From Bacillota bacterium (GTDB lineage: Bacteria; Bacillota; Clostridia; Tissierellales; Tissierellaceae): a stretch of DNA of 64,000 bases. The stretch spans positions 1-64,000 of the forward strand of contig JAEWGC010000028.1 in the NCBI GenBank assembly GCA_023388495.1, in the 5' to 3' direction. The notes under the pieces were generated by a model, which had not been told where the DNA came from, searched no databases, and worked only from the letters and a program-made list of their open reading frames with translations. The position numbers were made by a program, and so were the translations under genes. Positions 35,310 through 43,505 of the stretch are shown here, piece by piece (the first letter of the stretch is position 1; every line of letters starts with the position of its first letter).

Positions 35310-36812
35310 ATGAAAATTGGTTTTGATCATGTAAAGTATTTGGAAGAGCAATCAAAGTATATTTTAGAAAGAGTAAACGACTATGATAAGCTTTATCTTG
35401 AATTTGGTGGAAAGTTGCTATATGATCTTCATGCAAAAAGAGTATTGCCTGGGTTTGATGAAAATGCAAAGATAAAACTTTTACACAAGTTAAAAGAAAA
35501 AGTAGAGGTGCTTATTTGTGTATATGCTGGTGATATAGAGAGAAATAAGATAAGAGGAGATTTTGGCATTACATACGATATTGATGTACTAAGGCTAATT
35601 GATGATTTAAGACGATATGAATTAGACGTGAATAGCGTTGTAATTACTAGATATAGTGATCAGCCAGCTACAAACGTTTTTATAAATAAGCTAGAACGTA
35701 GAGGTATCAAAGTGTATAAGCATACACCAACTAAAGGATATCCTATTGATGTAGATACTATTGTAAGTGATGAAGGATATGGACAAAATCCTTATATTGA
35801 AACTACAAAGCCTATTGTTGTAGTTACAGGGCCAGGAGGAGGCAGTGGAAAATTAGCAACCTGTCTTAACCAACTTTATCATGAGTATAAACATGGAAAT
35901 GTGGCAGGATATTCTAAGTTTGAAACATTCCCAGTATGGAATATCCCTCTGAAACATCCTTTAAATGTGGCGTATGAGGCTGCTACAGTTGACCTTAAGG
36001 ATTCAAACATGATCGATAGTTTTCATTTTGATGCATATAACAAAATAGCTGTAAATTATAATCGTGATATAGAATCTTTTCCTGTACTAAAAAGAATTAT
36101 TGAAAAGATAACTGGTGAAGAATCAGTTTACAAATCTCCTACAGATATGGGAGTTAATAGAGTAGGATTTGGAATTATTGATGATGAGGTAGTAAGAGAG
36201 GCATCTAAACAAGAAATAATCCGAAGATATTTCAAAACTGGATGTGAATACAAAAAGGGTTATGTTGATTTAGAAGTTTTTCAAAGAGCCAAACTTATTA
36301 TGGAAGAATTAGACTTAAAAGAGGAAGATAGAAAGGTAGTAGTGCCAGCTAGAGAATATGGGGCTAAGTTAAAGGAAAAAACTAATAAAAACGAAGCTTT
36401 TCCTGTTGTGGCCATAGAGCTGAAAGATGGGGCCATGATCACTGGAAAAGGCTCTGATGTAATGAATTCAACTGCTGCCTTAGTTTTGAATGCTATCAAA
36501 CATTACGCAAAGATATCTGATGAGATACATCTTATTTCTCCGGTTATACTTGAGCCTATTATAAGTTTAAAATCAAATAATTTCCGCAGTAAAAAAACAG
36601 CTTTAAGTTGTGAAGAAGTATTGATAGCTCTTAGTATATGCGCAGCAACCAATCCAATGGCTCAAGTAGCTATGGATAAGTTAGACTTATTAGATGGATG
36701 TCAGGCACATTCCACTACTATATTAACAAGAAATGATGAGCAAACATTTAGGAAACTAGGTATAGATATTACTAGTGACCCTGAATATCCTACTGAAGAC
36801 CTTTATTATTAA
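35310..36812 (+). CDS. DUF1846 family protein
   Basis: The 500-residue protein matches the length and sequence of DUF1846 proteins. It starts MKIGFDHVKYLEEQSKYI and holds FGGKLLYDLHAKRVLPGFD, a glycine-rich possible nucleotide loop VVTGPGGGSGKLATCLNQLY, and CAATNPMAQVAMDKLDLLDG near the end. Members are widespread in anaerobic Bacillota and have a known fold, but no established reaction. The gene stands alone with a GAGGAG site and ends in a very long palindrome. The glycine-rich loop lacks the canonical Walker lysine-serine pair in the usual spacing. Confidence 0.85.
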   Translation: MKIGFDHVKYLEEQSKYILERVNDYDKLYLEFGGKLLYDLHAKRVLPGFDENAKIKLLHKLKEKVEVLICVYAGDIERNKIRGDFGITYDIDVLRLIDDLRRYELDVNSVVITRYSDQPATNVFINKLERRGIKVYKHTPTKGYPIDVDTIVSDEGYGQNPYIETTKPIVVVTGPGGGSGKLATCLNQLYHEYKHGNVAGYSKFETFPVWNIPLKHPLNVAYEAATVDLKDSNMIDSFHFDAYNKIAVNYNRDIESFPVLKRIIEKITGEESVYKSPTDMGVNRVGFGIIDDEVVREASKQEIIRRYFKTGCEYKKGYVDLEVFQRAKLIMEELDLKEEDRKVVVPAREYGAKLKEKTNKNEAFPVVAIELKDGAMITGKGSDVMNSTAALVLNAIKHYAKISDEIHLISPVILEPIISLKSNNFRSKKTALSCEEVLIALSICAATNPMAQVAMDKLDLLDGCQAHSTTILTRNDEQTFRKLGIDITSDPEYPTEDLYY

Positions 36813-36813
36813 T

Positions 36814-36858
36814 AACAACTAACAAAAATGGTGCCTGGCACCATTTTTGTTAGTTGTT
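36814..36858. repeat. 45-nt near-perfect palindrome (GTGCCTGGCAC core), REP-like and terminator
   Basis: Twenty-two consecutive base pairs surround a single central T at 36836. The core is ATGGTGCCTGGCACCAT and the ends are ACAACTAACAAA and complement. It follows the DUF1846 stop and can end that transcript. It lies 93 bases before a REP-associated transposase gene, the usual place for that enzyme's substrate. Confidence 0.8.
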
Positions 36859-36950
36859 TTAAATTTTATAAGAAATTTTGTTGATAAAAATAAAGGATTT
36901 TGGAAAAGTTTGTAGAATATACAATATGGTAGACTATTGGAGGGGGTTCT

Positions 36951-37796
36951 ATGGCAAGAATGCCGAGGATAGAGTACTATGGTGCAATATATCATATTAT
37001 TCATAGGGGTAATAATAAGGATCTTATTTTTGAAGATAGTGAAGAAAAAATGAAGCTACTAAAAATCATAGGTGAAGTAAAGGAAATCTTTGACTTTTAT
37101 ATATTAGCCTATGTTATAATGGACAACCACTATCATTTTGTTATAAAAACTCACAACATTCCCATTAGTAAAATAATGCATAGAATAAATACTAGATATG
37201 CTAAGTATTATAATCTCAAAAAAGAAAGAAGAGGTTCTCCATTTGAAGGTAGATATAGGAGTATCTTAGTTCAAAATGAATCATATCTTCTTAGACTAAT
37301 TAAATATATACATAATAATCCAGTATATGTTGGTATTTGCAACTCTATGGTGGAATATAAATGGAGCTCAGATGTATTTTATCGAATGAACTTAGGAAAT
37401 CTGGTAAATATAGATGAATTATTGGACATGTTTTCTATAAATAGATTGGAAGCCTTAAAGAAATATAAGGAATTAATGGAGGAATCTCTAGAGGATTATA
37501 AGGTATTAAAAGATGAACTTGAGCAGAGAAGTATAATAGGTACCGAAGAATTTAAGGAATCACTAGGGGAGGATAACAAAATACAAACAATCATTTCTTT
37601 AGATGATATACTAAAATCCATTTGTGAAACAACATCAGATTATGAGTTGATTAAAGAGGGTTCTAGAAAAAGATATCTAACAAAATATAAATATGAATAT
37701 GCTTGTGAAGCATTAAATCATGGGTATACAATAATGGAGATAGGCGAAAGTATAAAGGTTACGGCAAATGCTATAAGGGGGATTTTAAACCATTAG
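36951..37796 (+). CDS. REP-associated tyrosine transposase (RAYT, Y1 transposase)
   Basis: The 281-residue protein begins MARMPRIEYYGAIYHIIHRG, the RAYT/TnpA-REP signature. The HUH motif is HYHFVIKTH (preceded by YVIMDNH) and the catalytic tyrosine region is near NTRYAKYYN. Next come SPFEGRYRSILVQ and YIHNNPVYVGI, and a C-terminal helical DNA-binding region (GYTIMEIGESIKVTANAIRGIL). RAYTs process palindromic REP elements as single strands and are domesticated single-copy genes. The palindrome at 36814-36858 is a candidate substrate. The frame stays open for 40 codons beyond the TAG at 37794. Confidence 0.88.
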   Translation: MARMPRIEYYGAIYHIIHRGNNKDLIFEDSEEKMKLLKIIGEVKEIFDFYILAYVIMDNHYHFVIKTHNIPISKIMHRINTRYAKYYNLKKERRGSPFEGRYRSILVQNESYLLRLIKYIHNNPVYVGICNSMVEYKWSSDVFYRMNLGNLVNIDELLDMFSINRLEALKKYKELMEESLEDYKVLKDELEQRSIIGTEEFKESLGEDNKIQTIISLDDILKSICETTSDYELIKEGSRKRYLTKYKYEYACEALNHGYTIMEIGESIKVTANAIRGILNH

Positions 37797-37919
37797 AACA
37801 TAATATATTCAAACTGCTACGATCAGGTAAAGAAGATGATAGAAAGACTTCATATGAAATATACTTTTGAAAATATGACTAATATAACTTATAATACAAT
37901 TAAAAGATTATTAGGATAA
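37797..37919 (+). other. Open extension in frame after the RAYT stop
   Basis: After the TAG the same frame runs 40 codons without a stop and looks coding (KKMIERLHMKYTFENMTNIT then NTIKRLLG). It may be a C-terminus cut off by a nonsense mutation, or the remnant of another small gene (ATG at 37839). A functional readthrough is not supported by anything else in the sequence. Confidence 0.35.
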
Positions 37920-37946
37920 GATTTTCATCTAAGGAGGAAGAGAAGC

Positions 37947-39602
37947 TTGGGTATATTACTTAGCGGATTAATGAAAATGTCCTGTTTTAAAAATGCAAAA
38001 TTAGTTGCAGGAAGAGTTGAAAATAAAAATATTTATGTAGAAGGAATTACAATAATTGAAGCGCCCGATATAGCAAATTGGATTAAGGGAGGAGAACTTC
38101 TCTTAACTAGTTTTTATTCAATTGATAAGGACATTGAGGCACAAAAAAAGCTGGTGCAAAAACTATGGGAAAATAAAGCAGCTGCCCTAATAATTAAGAC
38201 ATCTAGGTTTTTGGCTGCCATACCAGATGAAATAATAGAGCTGGGATCTAAATTGGATTTTCCTATTATTGAAATAACAGGAGATACTAAGTATATAGAT
38301 ATAATGTATCCAGTAATGGGAGAGATATTTAATGACCAAGTCAATAAACTTAATTATTATAAAGATTGTCATAAAAGGTTCACTAAGTTATCTCTTGAAA
38401 TGAAAGGAGTATCATCTGTAGCAAAGACTCTTGGAGATTTGGTAGAAAACCCAGTAATAATATTTAACAATGAGTTCCATCCTATAGCATGGGGTGATGA
38501 AAAATATAAGTACATAGAAATACTTGATGATGAGATTAAAAACCTAATAGAGAAGGAATATCCAATTTATGGACTAAGGATAAAGCTTCCAGATGAAAAT
38601 GATGAGATATATTCTGTGATTATAGAGCCAATTCAATTATTAAATGAGATAAAGGGATATTTAGGTGTGGTTGAGAAGAATAGAATAATGGAAGACTTAG
38701 ACTTTATAGCTTTAGAGAGTGCAGCAACTACCTTAAGGTTAGAAATGCTAAAGGATGTAGCAGTTAAAGAAGTTGAACTTAAATATAAAGGTGATTTAAT
38801 AGATGACTTAATCAATGCAAGATTTGAATCTGAAGAGAGCATTTTTGATAGGGCTAATTTATTTGGACTAAATTTAAAAAGAACATTTATAGTAGCTATT
38901 ATAAATATAAGTGAATACGAAAACAGCATAACATTCAAGAAAAATTTATCAGAAGGACTTCATTTGTTAATGGAGAAAATAAAGAAAAGAATAGATAGAG
39001 TAGCATATTATTATGTTACAGATTATATTTCTATCAATAAAGGTGATAATATAATTATGTTATGGCCTGTAGAAAAAGAAACAAATCTAAATGAGACATA
39101 CGATATAATAAAAGATTTTGGTCAAGAACTTAAAAAGGTTATACATAATGAAATAGGAAATATTAACTTATCAATAGGTATAGGTGGGTTAGCAAATACT
39201 CTAAGTGAAATAAGTAAATCATACTGTGAGGCCAAGGATGCAGTAGACTATGGACATAGAATATTTGGAACAAATGCTATTACTACTTTCGAAGAACTAG
39301 GGATATATAAGCTTTTATGTGGATACGAGGATAGGGAGGCCTTGAGGAGGTTTGTACATCCAGCTCTGTTGATACTTAAGGAATATGATAAAGACAAGAA
39401 TAACGAGCTTTTAGACACTTTAGAAAAATATTTATCTTGTAACTTAAATGCTGTAAAAACTGCTGAGGAATTATTTGTTCATTATAAAACTGTATTATAT
39501 AGATTGAATAGGATAAGGGAATTAACAAATTTAGATATAGAAAATAGGGCAAATATGCTTGAAATTGAAGTAGGGCTAAAGATCCTTCGTATAACAAATT
39601 AA
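37947..39602 (+). CDS. pucR: PucR-family transcriptional regulator
   Basis: The 551-residue protein has the N-terminal PucR ligand domain (LVAGRVENKNIYVEGITIIE, GGELLLTS), a middle GGDEF-like region (INLSIGIGGLANTLSEI) and a C-terminal PucR helix-turn-helix (AVKTAEELFVHYKTVLYRLNRI). In Bacillus subtilis PucR governs purine-ureide catabolism. Its place at the head of allantoin genes here supports the same job. The start is TTG 37947, eight bases after AAGGAGGAAG; the next in-frame ATG (37971) would cut into the conserved N-terminus. Confidence 0.88.
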   Translation: MGILLSGLMKMSCFKNAKLVAGRVENKNIYVEGITIIEAPDIANWIKGGELLLTSFYSIDKDIEAQKKLVQKLWENKAAALIIKTSRFLAAIPDEIIELGSKLDFPIIEITGDTKYIDIMYPVMGEIFNDQVNKLNYYKDCHKRFTKLSLEMKGVSSVAKTLGDLVENPVIIFNNEFHPIAWGDEKYKYIEILDDEIKNLIEKEYPIYGLRIKLPDENDEIYSVIIEPIQLLNEIKGYLGVVEKNRIMEDLDFIALESAATTLRLEMLKDVAVKEVELKYKGDLIDDLINARFESEESIFDRANLFGLNLKRTFIVAIINISEYENSITFKKNLSEGLHLLMEKIKKRIDRVAYYYVTDYISINKGDNIIMLWPVEKETNLNETYDIIKDFGQELKKVIHNEIGNINLSIGIGGLANTLSEISKSYCEAKDAVDYGHRIFGTNAITTFEELGIYKLLCGYEDREALRRFVHPALLILKEYDKDKNNELLDTLEKYLSCNLNAVKTAEELFVHYKTVLYRLNRIRELTNLDIENRANMLEIEVGLKILRITN

Positions 39603-39630
39603 AATGGCTTCCAATTTTGGAAGCCGTTTT
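39601..39630. terminator. Bidirectional terminator between pucR and allE
   Basis: AAAATGGCTTCCA pairs with TGGAAGCCGTTTT around a short loop, between converging genes. Confidence 0.88.
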
Positions 39631-39646
39631 AATTTGTTATAATTAT

Positions 39647-40411
39647 TTATATTTCAGGATCCCTATTGCAATCTTTAGAGTAAACATATGAGAAAGGCTC
39701 ATACCCTATAGCATAAGTTGCTTGGTGTACAAAAGGTCCCATCCATATGAAATCACCTTTTTTAACTCCAACCCATTCATTATCTAGATTATACATACCT
39801 TCTCCAGATAATAAATATGCTCCATGCTCTTGAACGTGAGTTTCAATAAATGGATGAGAGCCTCCTGGTTGGAATGTTAGGATATGGAAGTTCATATCAA
39901 AAGAGATATCTGTTGGAAGAAGGTCAATTAAAGTTACATCTTCCATATCAGAGTAAAATACTGATTCTAAATTATTAACATTATTACTTACAACCCATGG
40001 TTCCTTTACGCCTTCAACAGGAATATATCTTTGTTTATAAAGTACAAATTTTGTATTTTCATTTGAATTGTTTTCCATAATCATATTTAGACTAGGAGGA
40101 CAGAATACATATCCGCCTTTAGTTAATTCGTATTTAGTTCCATCAACTGTTACATCTAGGGCTCCTTCTACTACATATACGAAGGTTTCAATACCATCTC
40201 CACCAAAACCCTTAGTATTTCTTCCGCCAGCTTCCATTTCTACTAGATACTCCACAAAGCTAGCACCTAGTTTAGGGGATGCTACCACACTAATAGTACA
40301 TTTTTCAAAATAAGGAATAACATTATTAACAAGTCCCTCTGGTGTAATAAGGGCGTAGCTACCATGCTTTATAATTGATCTACTACTTAATAAATCATTA
40401 CGATAACCCAT
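39647..40411 (-). CDS. allE: (S)-ureidoglycine aminohydrolase
   Basis: The 254-residue bicupin matches AllE/YlbA (UGHase). It starts MGYRNDLLSSRSIIKHGSYALITPEG. The C-terminal cupin has GGSHPFIETHVQEHGAYLLSGEG, the manganese-binding block, and ends GPFVHQATYAIG. It converts (S)-ureidoglycine to (S)-ureidoglycolate and ammonia, the step after allantoate amidohydrolase. It reads away from the cupin and allC genes. A TTTATC-N7-GATAAA inverted repeat lies in the divergent spacer. The start has AAAGGAG on the minus strand. Confidence 0.9.
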   Translation of the reverse strand: MGYRNDLLSSRSIIKHGSYALITPEGLVNNVIPYFEKCTISVVASPKLGASFVEYLVEMEAGGRNTKGFGGDGIETFVYVVEGALDVTVDGTKYELTKGGYVFCPPSLNMIMENNSNENTKFVLYKQRYIPVEGVKEPWVVSNNVNNLESVFYSDMEDVTLIDLLPTDISFDMNFHILTFQPGGSHPFIETHVQEHGAYLLSGEGMYNLDNEWVGVKKGDFIWMGPFVHQATYAIGYEPFSYVYSKDCNRDPEI

Positions 40412-40490
40412 AATTTAATTCTCCTTTCAATATTACTTACATTTGTTAATACTCACTAATTATATTATTAAATTTATTATTCAAAAAGCC

Positions 40491-40509
40491 TTTATCAAAT
40501 ATTGATAAA
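40491..40509. promoter_or_regulatory. Candidate operator TTTATC-N7-GATAAA (allE/cupin spacer)
   Basis: A perfect six-base inverted repeat with a seven-base spacer lies between the divergent allE and cupin genes. The same pattern recurs at 41739-41757 before allC. It is a candidate PucR-type site; the match of spacing and arms is direct, the regulator is inferred. Confidence 0.5.
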
Positions 40510-40636
40510 AATAAAACAGTTTTTTATCCTCAAATTTATATAATTAAGATGTAAAATTAATTTATATAGACAATATTATAACAACCACAATGGAGAAATT
40601 ATAGAAACTTATTCAATAAAACAAAGGGGTGATAAA

Positions 40637-40984
40637 ATGATAAGACGTTCTAATGATTATAATATAGAAATGATTGAAGGGCTTAAGGGTGGGAAGGGAT
40701 ATGTGACAGTAGTTAATTTCTTTGAGCAGGAAGATTTTCTAGGAAAGGGAAGGTTATATGGAAAATCAATTATAAAGTCAGGTAATTCTATTGGTTATCA
40801 CACTCATGAAGGAGATCAGGAGGCATATTTTATATTAAAAGGCAAGGCTTTATACAATGAGAATGGAGAGGAAACAATTCTTGAACCTGGTGACTTAGCT
40901 ATCTGTAGAGATGGTGAATCCCATTCAATTGAGTCAGTAGGAGAAGAAGATTTAGAATACATTATGTTAATTTTATACAATTAA
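40637..40984 (+). CDS. Single-domain cupin protein
   Basis: The 115-residue protein has both cupin motifs with metal ligands: GYHTHEGDQEAYFILKG (H, H, E) and PGDLAICRDGESHSI (final H). It is a small metal-binding beta-barrel and may be an isomerase, dioxygenase or ligand-binding protein. It stands divergent from allE and directly before the broken aminotransferase gene, so a role in ureide metabolism is likely but not specified by sequence. The ribosome site is AAAGGGGTG. Confidence 0.8.
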   Translation: MIRRSNDYNIEMIEGLKGGKGYVTVVNFFEQEDFLGKGRLYGKSIIKSGNSIGYHTHEGDQEAYFILKGKALYNENGEETILEPGDLAICRDGESHSIESVGEEDLEYIMLILYN

Positions 40985-41011
40985 ATTGTAGAATATTAGG
41001 AGGTTATAAAT

Positions 41012-41647
41012 ATGGTACAAAAACTAATAGCAATACCACTATGAATATAGATATTCTTTTAACAGGATCACAAAAAGCCTTTGGTGTAGCTCCTGGACTT
41101 GCAATTCTTTGGGCAAATGAAAAAGCTTTAGCTAGACGAAAATCATTTGGTATGATTCCAGATTATTATATTGATTTTGAAAAATGGCTACCAAATAATG
41201 GAAGATCCATCAAAATATTTTGCAACACCAGCAGTAAATCTTATTTGGGCTCTTAAGGAATCAGTAAATATAATCAAAAAAGAAGGTATTGAAAATAGAT
41301 ATCAAAGACATATTAAATTTGCAAGAGCAACGCAATCAGCTCTTGAAGCACTAGGATTTACTATTCTTGCAGATAAAGAACATAGGGCAGTTACACTATC
41401 AAATATATTATATATGGATGGAATAAATGATTTAGAGTTTAGAAATATATTATCAGAAGAAGGTGCTGTGGTAGCAGGTGGATTGGCTCAATATGCAGGT
41501 AAGATGTTTAGATTTGGACATATGGGTAATATAGATGAACATTATTTAGTATCAGTTATGGGTGCTATAGAAAGAACATTAATAAGATGTGGAATTGAAA
41601 TTGAAGTTGGTAAAGGTGTAGGTACTTTGCTAGCCAATTTAAGATAA
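41012..41647 (+). pseudogene. PucG-like class V aminotransferase, deleted and frameshifted
   Basis: A good AGGAGG site and ATG 41012 give only MVQKLIAIPL before a stop. The sequence then resumes in the middle of an alanine-glyoxylate/PucG-type aminotransferase with the PLP lysine segment LLTGSQKAFGVAPGLA. The first half of the enzyme, roughly 180 residues, is missing. A second lesion, one extra A in the run at 41193-41195, shifts the frame. The rest (MEDPSKYFATPAVNLIWALK to VGTLLANLR) is complete. PucG converts ureidoglycine plus glyoxylate to oxalurate plus glycine. This copy cannot work. Confidence 0.88.
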
Positions 41648-41652
41648 TGAGG

Positions 41653-41689
41653 AAACACCTTGTGCTATATAAAAAAGCATAAGGTGTTT
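41653..41689 (+). terminator. Terminator after the pucG-like pseudogene
   Basis: ACACCTT..GTGCT pairs with AGCAT..AAGGTGT, followed by TTTTTTT. The decayed gene still has its terminator. Confidence 0.88.
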
Positions 41690-41738
41690 TTTTAACAAAG
41701 TTTGTTTTGACATTAACAAGATAAATTAATAAATTTCT

Positions 41739-41757
41739 TTTATCCACAAAGGATAAA
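41739..41757. promoter_or_regulatory. Candidate operator TTTATC-N7-GATAAA upstream of allC
   Basis: A second perfect TTTATC/GATAAA repeat with a seven-base spacer (CACAAAG) lies about 70 bases ahead of the allC start, matching the site at 40491-40509. Confidence 0.5.
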
Positions 41758-41824
41758 GAAAAGTTTGTTATAAATAATATAATGTTATTAGATAGATAAA
41801 CAAATGAGAAAAGGAGGGAAATGA

Positions 41825-43096
41825 GTGAGTACTAGGGAAATGGACTCAAGTGATATTGAAAATGAAGTAGTTAAATTGTTAAATTGGATAAGTGAATATG
41901 GTAAGGATCCCAAGGGAGGGATTTCAAGACTTTTATATACAGAGGAATGGATAGAAACTCAAAAAGCATTATTGGAACTATTAAGAGAAAAAGGATTTAG
42001 AGCTTATCAAGATGAAATAGGAAATACCTTTGGTAGATTAGAAGGGACTACATATAAAGATGAAACTATTTTAACAGGCTCACATATAGACACAGTAGCC
42101 AATGGTGGTAAATATGATGGCCAACTAGGCATAGTTGGAGGCATTATTGCTATGGAATATTTAAGAGAGACTTATGGACAACCTCTAAGAAATATAGAAG
42201 TAGTATCCATAGCAGAGGAAGAGGGAAGTCGTTTTCCATATACATTTTGGGGCTCAAGAAATATTATTGGAACTGTGAAAAGGGAAGAGGTAGAAGGATT
42301 AAAGGATATTAAAGGTATAAGTTTTATAGATGCTATGCATGATGCAGGATTTGATTTTAAAAAAGAAGACAATTATGGAAGAAATGATATAAGAGCTTTT
42401 ATAGAGCTACATGTAGAACAAGGTGGGGTTTTAGAGATTGAAGGAAAGTCCATGGGGATAGTAGAGCATATAGTAGGACAAAGAAGATTCACTATAGAAG
42501 TTATAGGAGAGGCAAACCATGCGGGAACTACACCTATGAAATATAGAAAAGATTCACTCTATGGAGCAAGCAAAATAATACAACAAATTATAGATAAATC
42601 TATAGAATATGGAGAACCATTAGTTGCTACAGTAGGAAGTATGAAACTAATTCCAAATACAGTAAATGTAGTGCCAGGTAAGACAATATTTTCATTAGAT
42701 ATAAGACATATATGTGAAGAAACATTAAATGTTTTTACTGAGGAAATAGATAAAATCATAGAAAACATATCTGAAGAAATGGATTTAAAGATTAGTAGAA
42801 GCATGTATACGAGTTGCAAACCTACAGCAATGGAAAGTAGTCTTGTACAAATTATTAAAGAACATTGTGAGGAAAAAGGAATTAATTATAAATTAATGCA
42901 TAGTGGGGCAGGACATGATTCACAAATATTTGCAAAGGAAATTCCGACGGCATTAATATTCGTCCCGAGTCATAAAGGTATAAGCCACAACCCAGATGAA
43001 TTTACAGAATCAAAGGATTTAGTAGATGGGATTGAGGCATTAATAGATACACTATATAAATTGGCGTACCTGAAGAAGTGGAAGGAGGGAGATTAA
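41825..43096 (+). CDS. allC: Allantoate amidohydrolase
   Basis: The 423-residue M20-type enzyme belongs to the allantoate amidohydrolase/N-carbamoyl amino acid hydrolase group. The zinc ligands are visible in TGSHIDTVANGGKYDG, SIAEEEGSRF, ELHVEQGGVLE and the late SHKGISHNP. It splits allantoate to ureidoglycine (and ammonia and CO2), feeding AllE. A beta-ureidopropionase or carbamoylase could look alike, but the neighbours favour allantoate. The start is GTG 41825 after AAGGAGGG; an ATG four bases earlier is out of frame. Confidence 0.88.
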   Translation: MSTREMDSSDIENEVVKLLNWISEYGKDPKGGISRLLYTEEWIETQKALLELLREKGFRAYQDEIGNTFGRLEGTTYKDETILTGSHIDTVANGGKYDGQLGIVGGIIAMEYLRETYGQPLRNIEVVSIAEEEGSRFPYTFWGSRNIIGTVKREEVEGLKDIKGISFIDAMHDAGFDFKKEDNYGRNDIRAFIELHVEQGGVLEIEGKSMGIVEHIVGQRRFTIEVIGEANHAGTTPMKYRKDSLYGASKIIQQIIDKSIEYGEPLVATVGSMKLIPNTVNVVPGKTIFSLDIRHICEETLNVFTEEIDKIIENISEEMDLKISRSMYTSCKPTAMESSLVQIIKEHCEEKGINYKLMHSGAGHDSQIFAKEIPTALIFVPSHKGISHNPDEFTESKDLVDGIEALIDTLYKLAYLKKWKEGD

Positions 43097-43505
43097 ATAG
43101 AGGATTCAGTAGTACTCAATAATTAGTTATTAACATCTGAAAGGATATATAAGGCTTCTATATGTATTAAAGATGGAAAAATGTTAGCTATAATTTTGTA
43201 AAGAATACCTGTGAAAAGTAGTAAAGTTCCTCATTAATATAAAATTAGTCGTACTTATAATATTCGACGTAGAGAGGCAAAAATTCTTTTGGAAAATAGG
43301 AATACTTGAGTGATAACAAAAGATTCTGTGTAAAATACAGTGAATCTGGGTGTTATGAATTATGATTAATCATAAAACTTATAAAAAAGAGGTGATGCAT
43401 CTTATCAGAGTCGAGAAGAATAATTTATATGTAACATCACAGCATCGTGGATATGGATTCCATTTGTTGGAGAGCATATTCTAAATTTAAAGGAGGTCAA
43501 TTATA
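43097..43505. other. 409-base spacer ahead of the GltS-like gene
   Basis: No convincing gene is present. A hairpin at about 43312-43357 (ATAACA..AGATTC..TGT with ACA..GAATCT..TGTTAT) could be part of a leader RNA, but it does not match a riboswitch class I know. A 29-codon frame at 43395-43484 is listed separately. The left part is very AT-rich and featureless. Confidence 0.4.
43395..43484 (+). CDS. Possible 29-aa leader peptide or gene remnant
   Basis: ATG 43395 has AAGAGGTG ahead and opens 29 codons (MHLIRVEKNNLYVTSQHRGY and nine more) ending 22 bases before the GltS-like start. Its CGT and GTC codons resemble the following imported genes rather than the host set. It may be a leader peptide or the tail of a lost gene. 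Little supports expression. Confidence 0.3.
   Translation: MHLIRVEKNNLYVTSQHRGYGFHLLESIF

Noticed and set aside
36880..36900. TTGATAAAAATAAA before the RAYT gene as another copy of the ureide operator
   Set aside because: It matches only one arm of the TTTATC-N7-GATAAA pattern; the second arm is absent at the right spacing.
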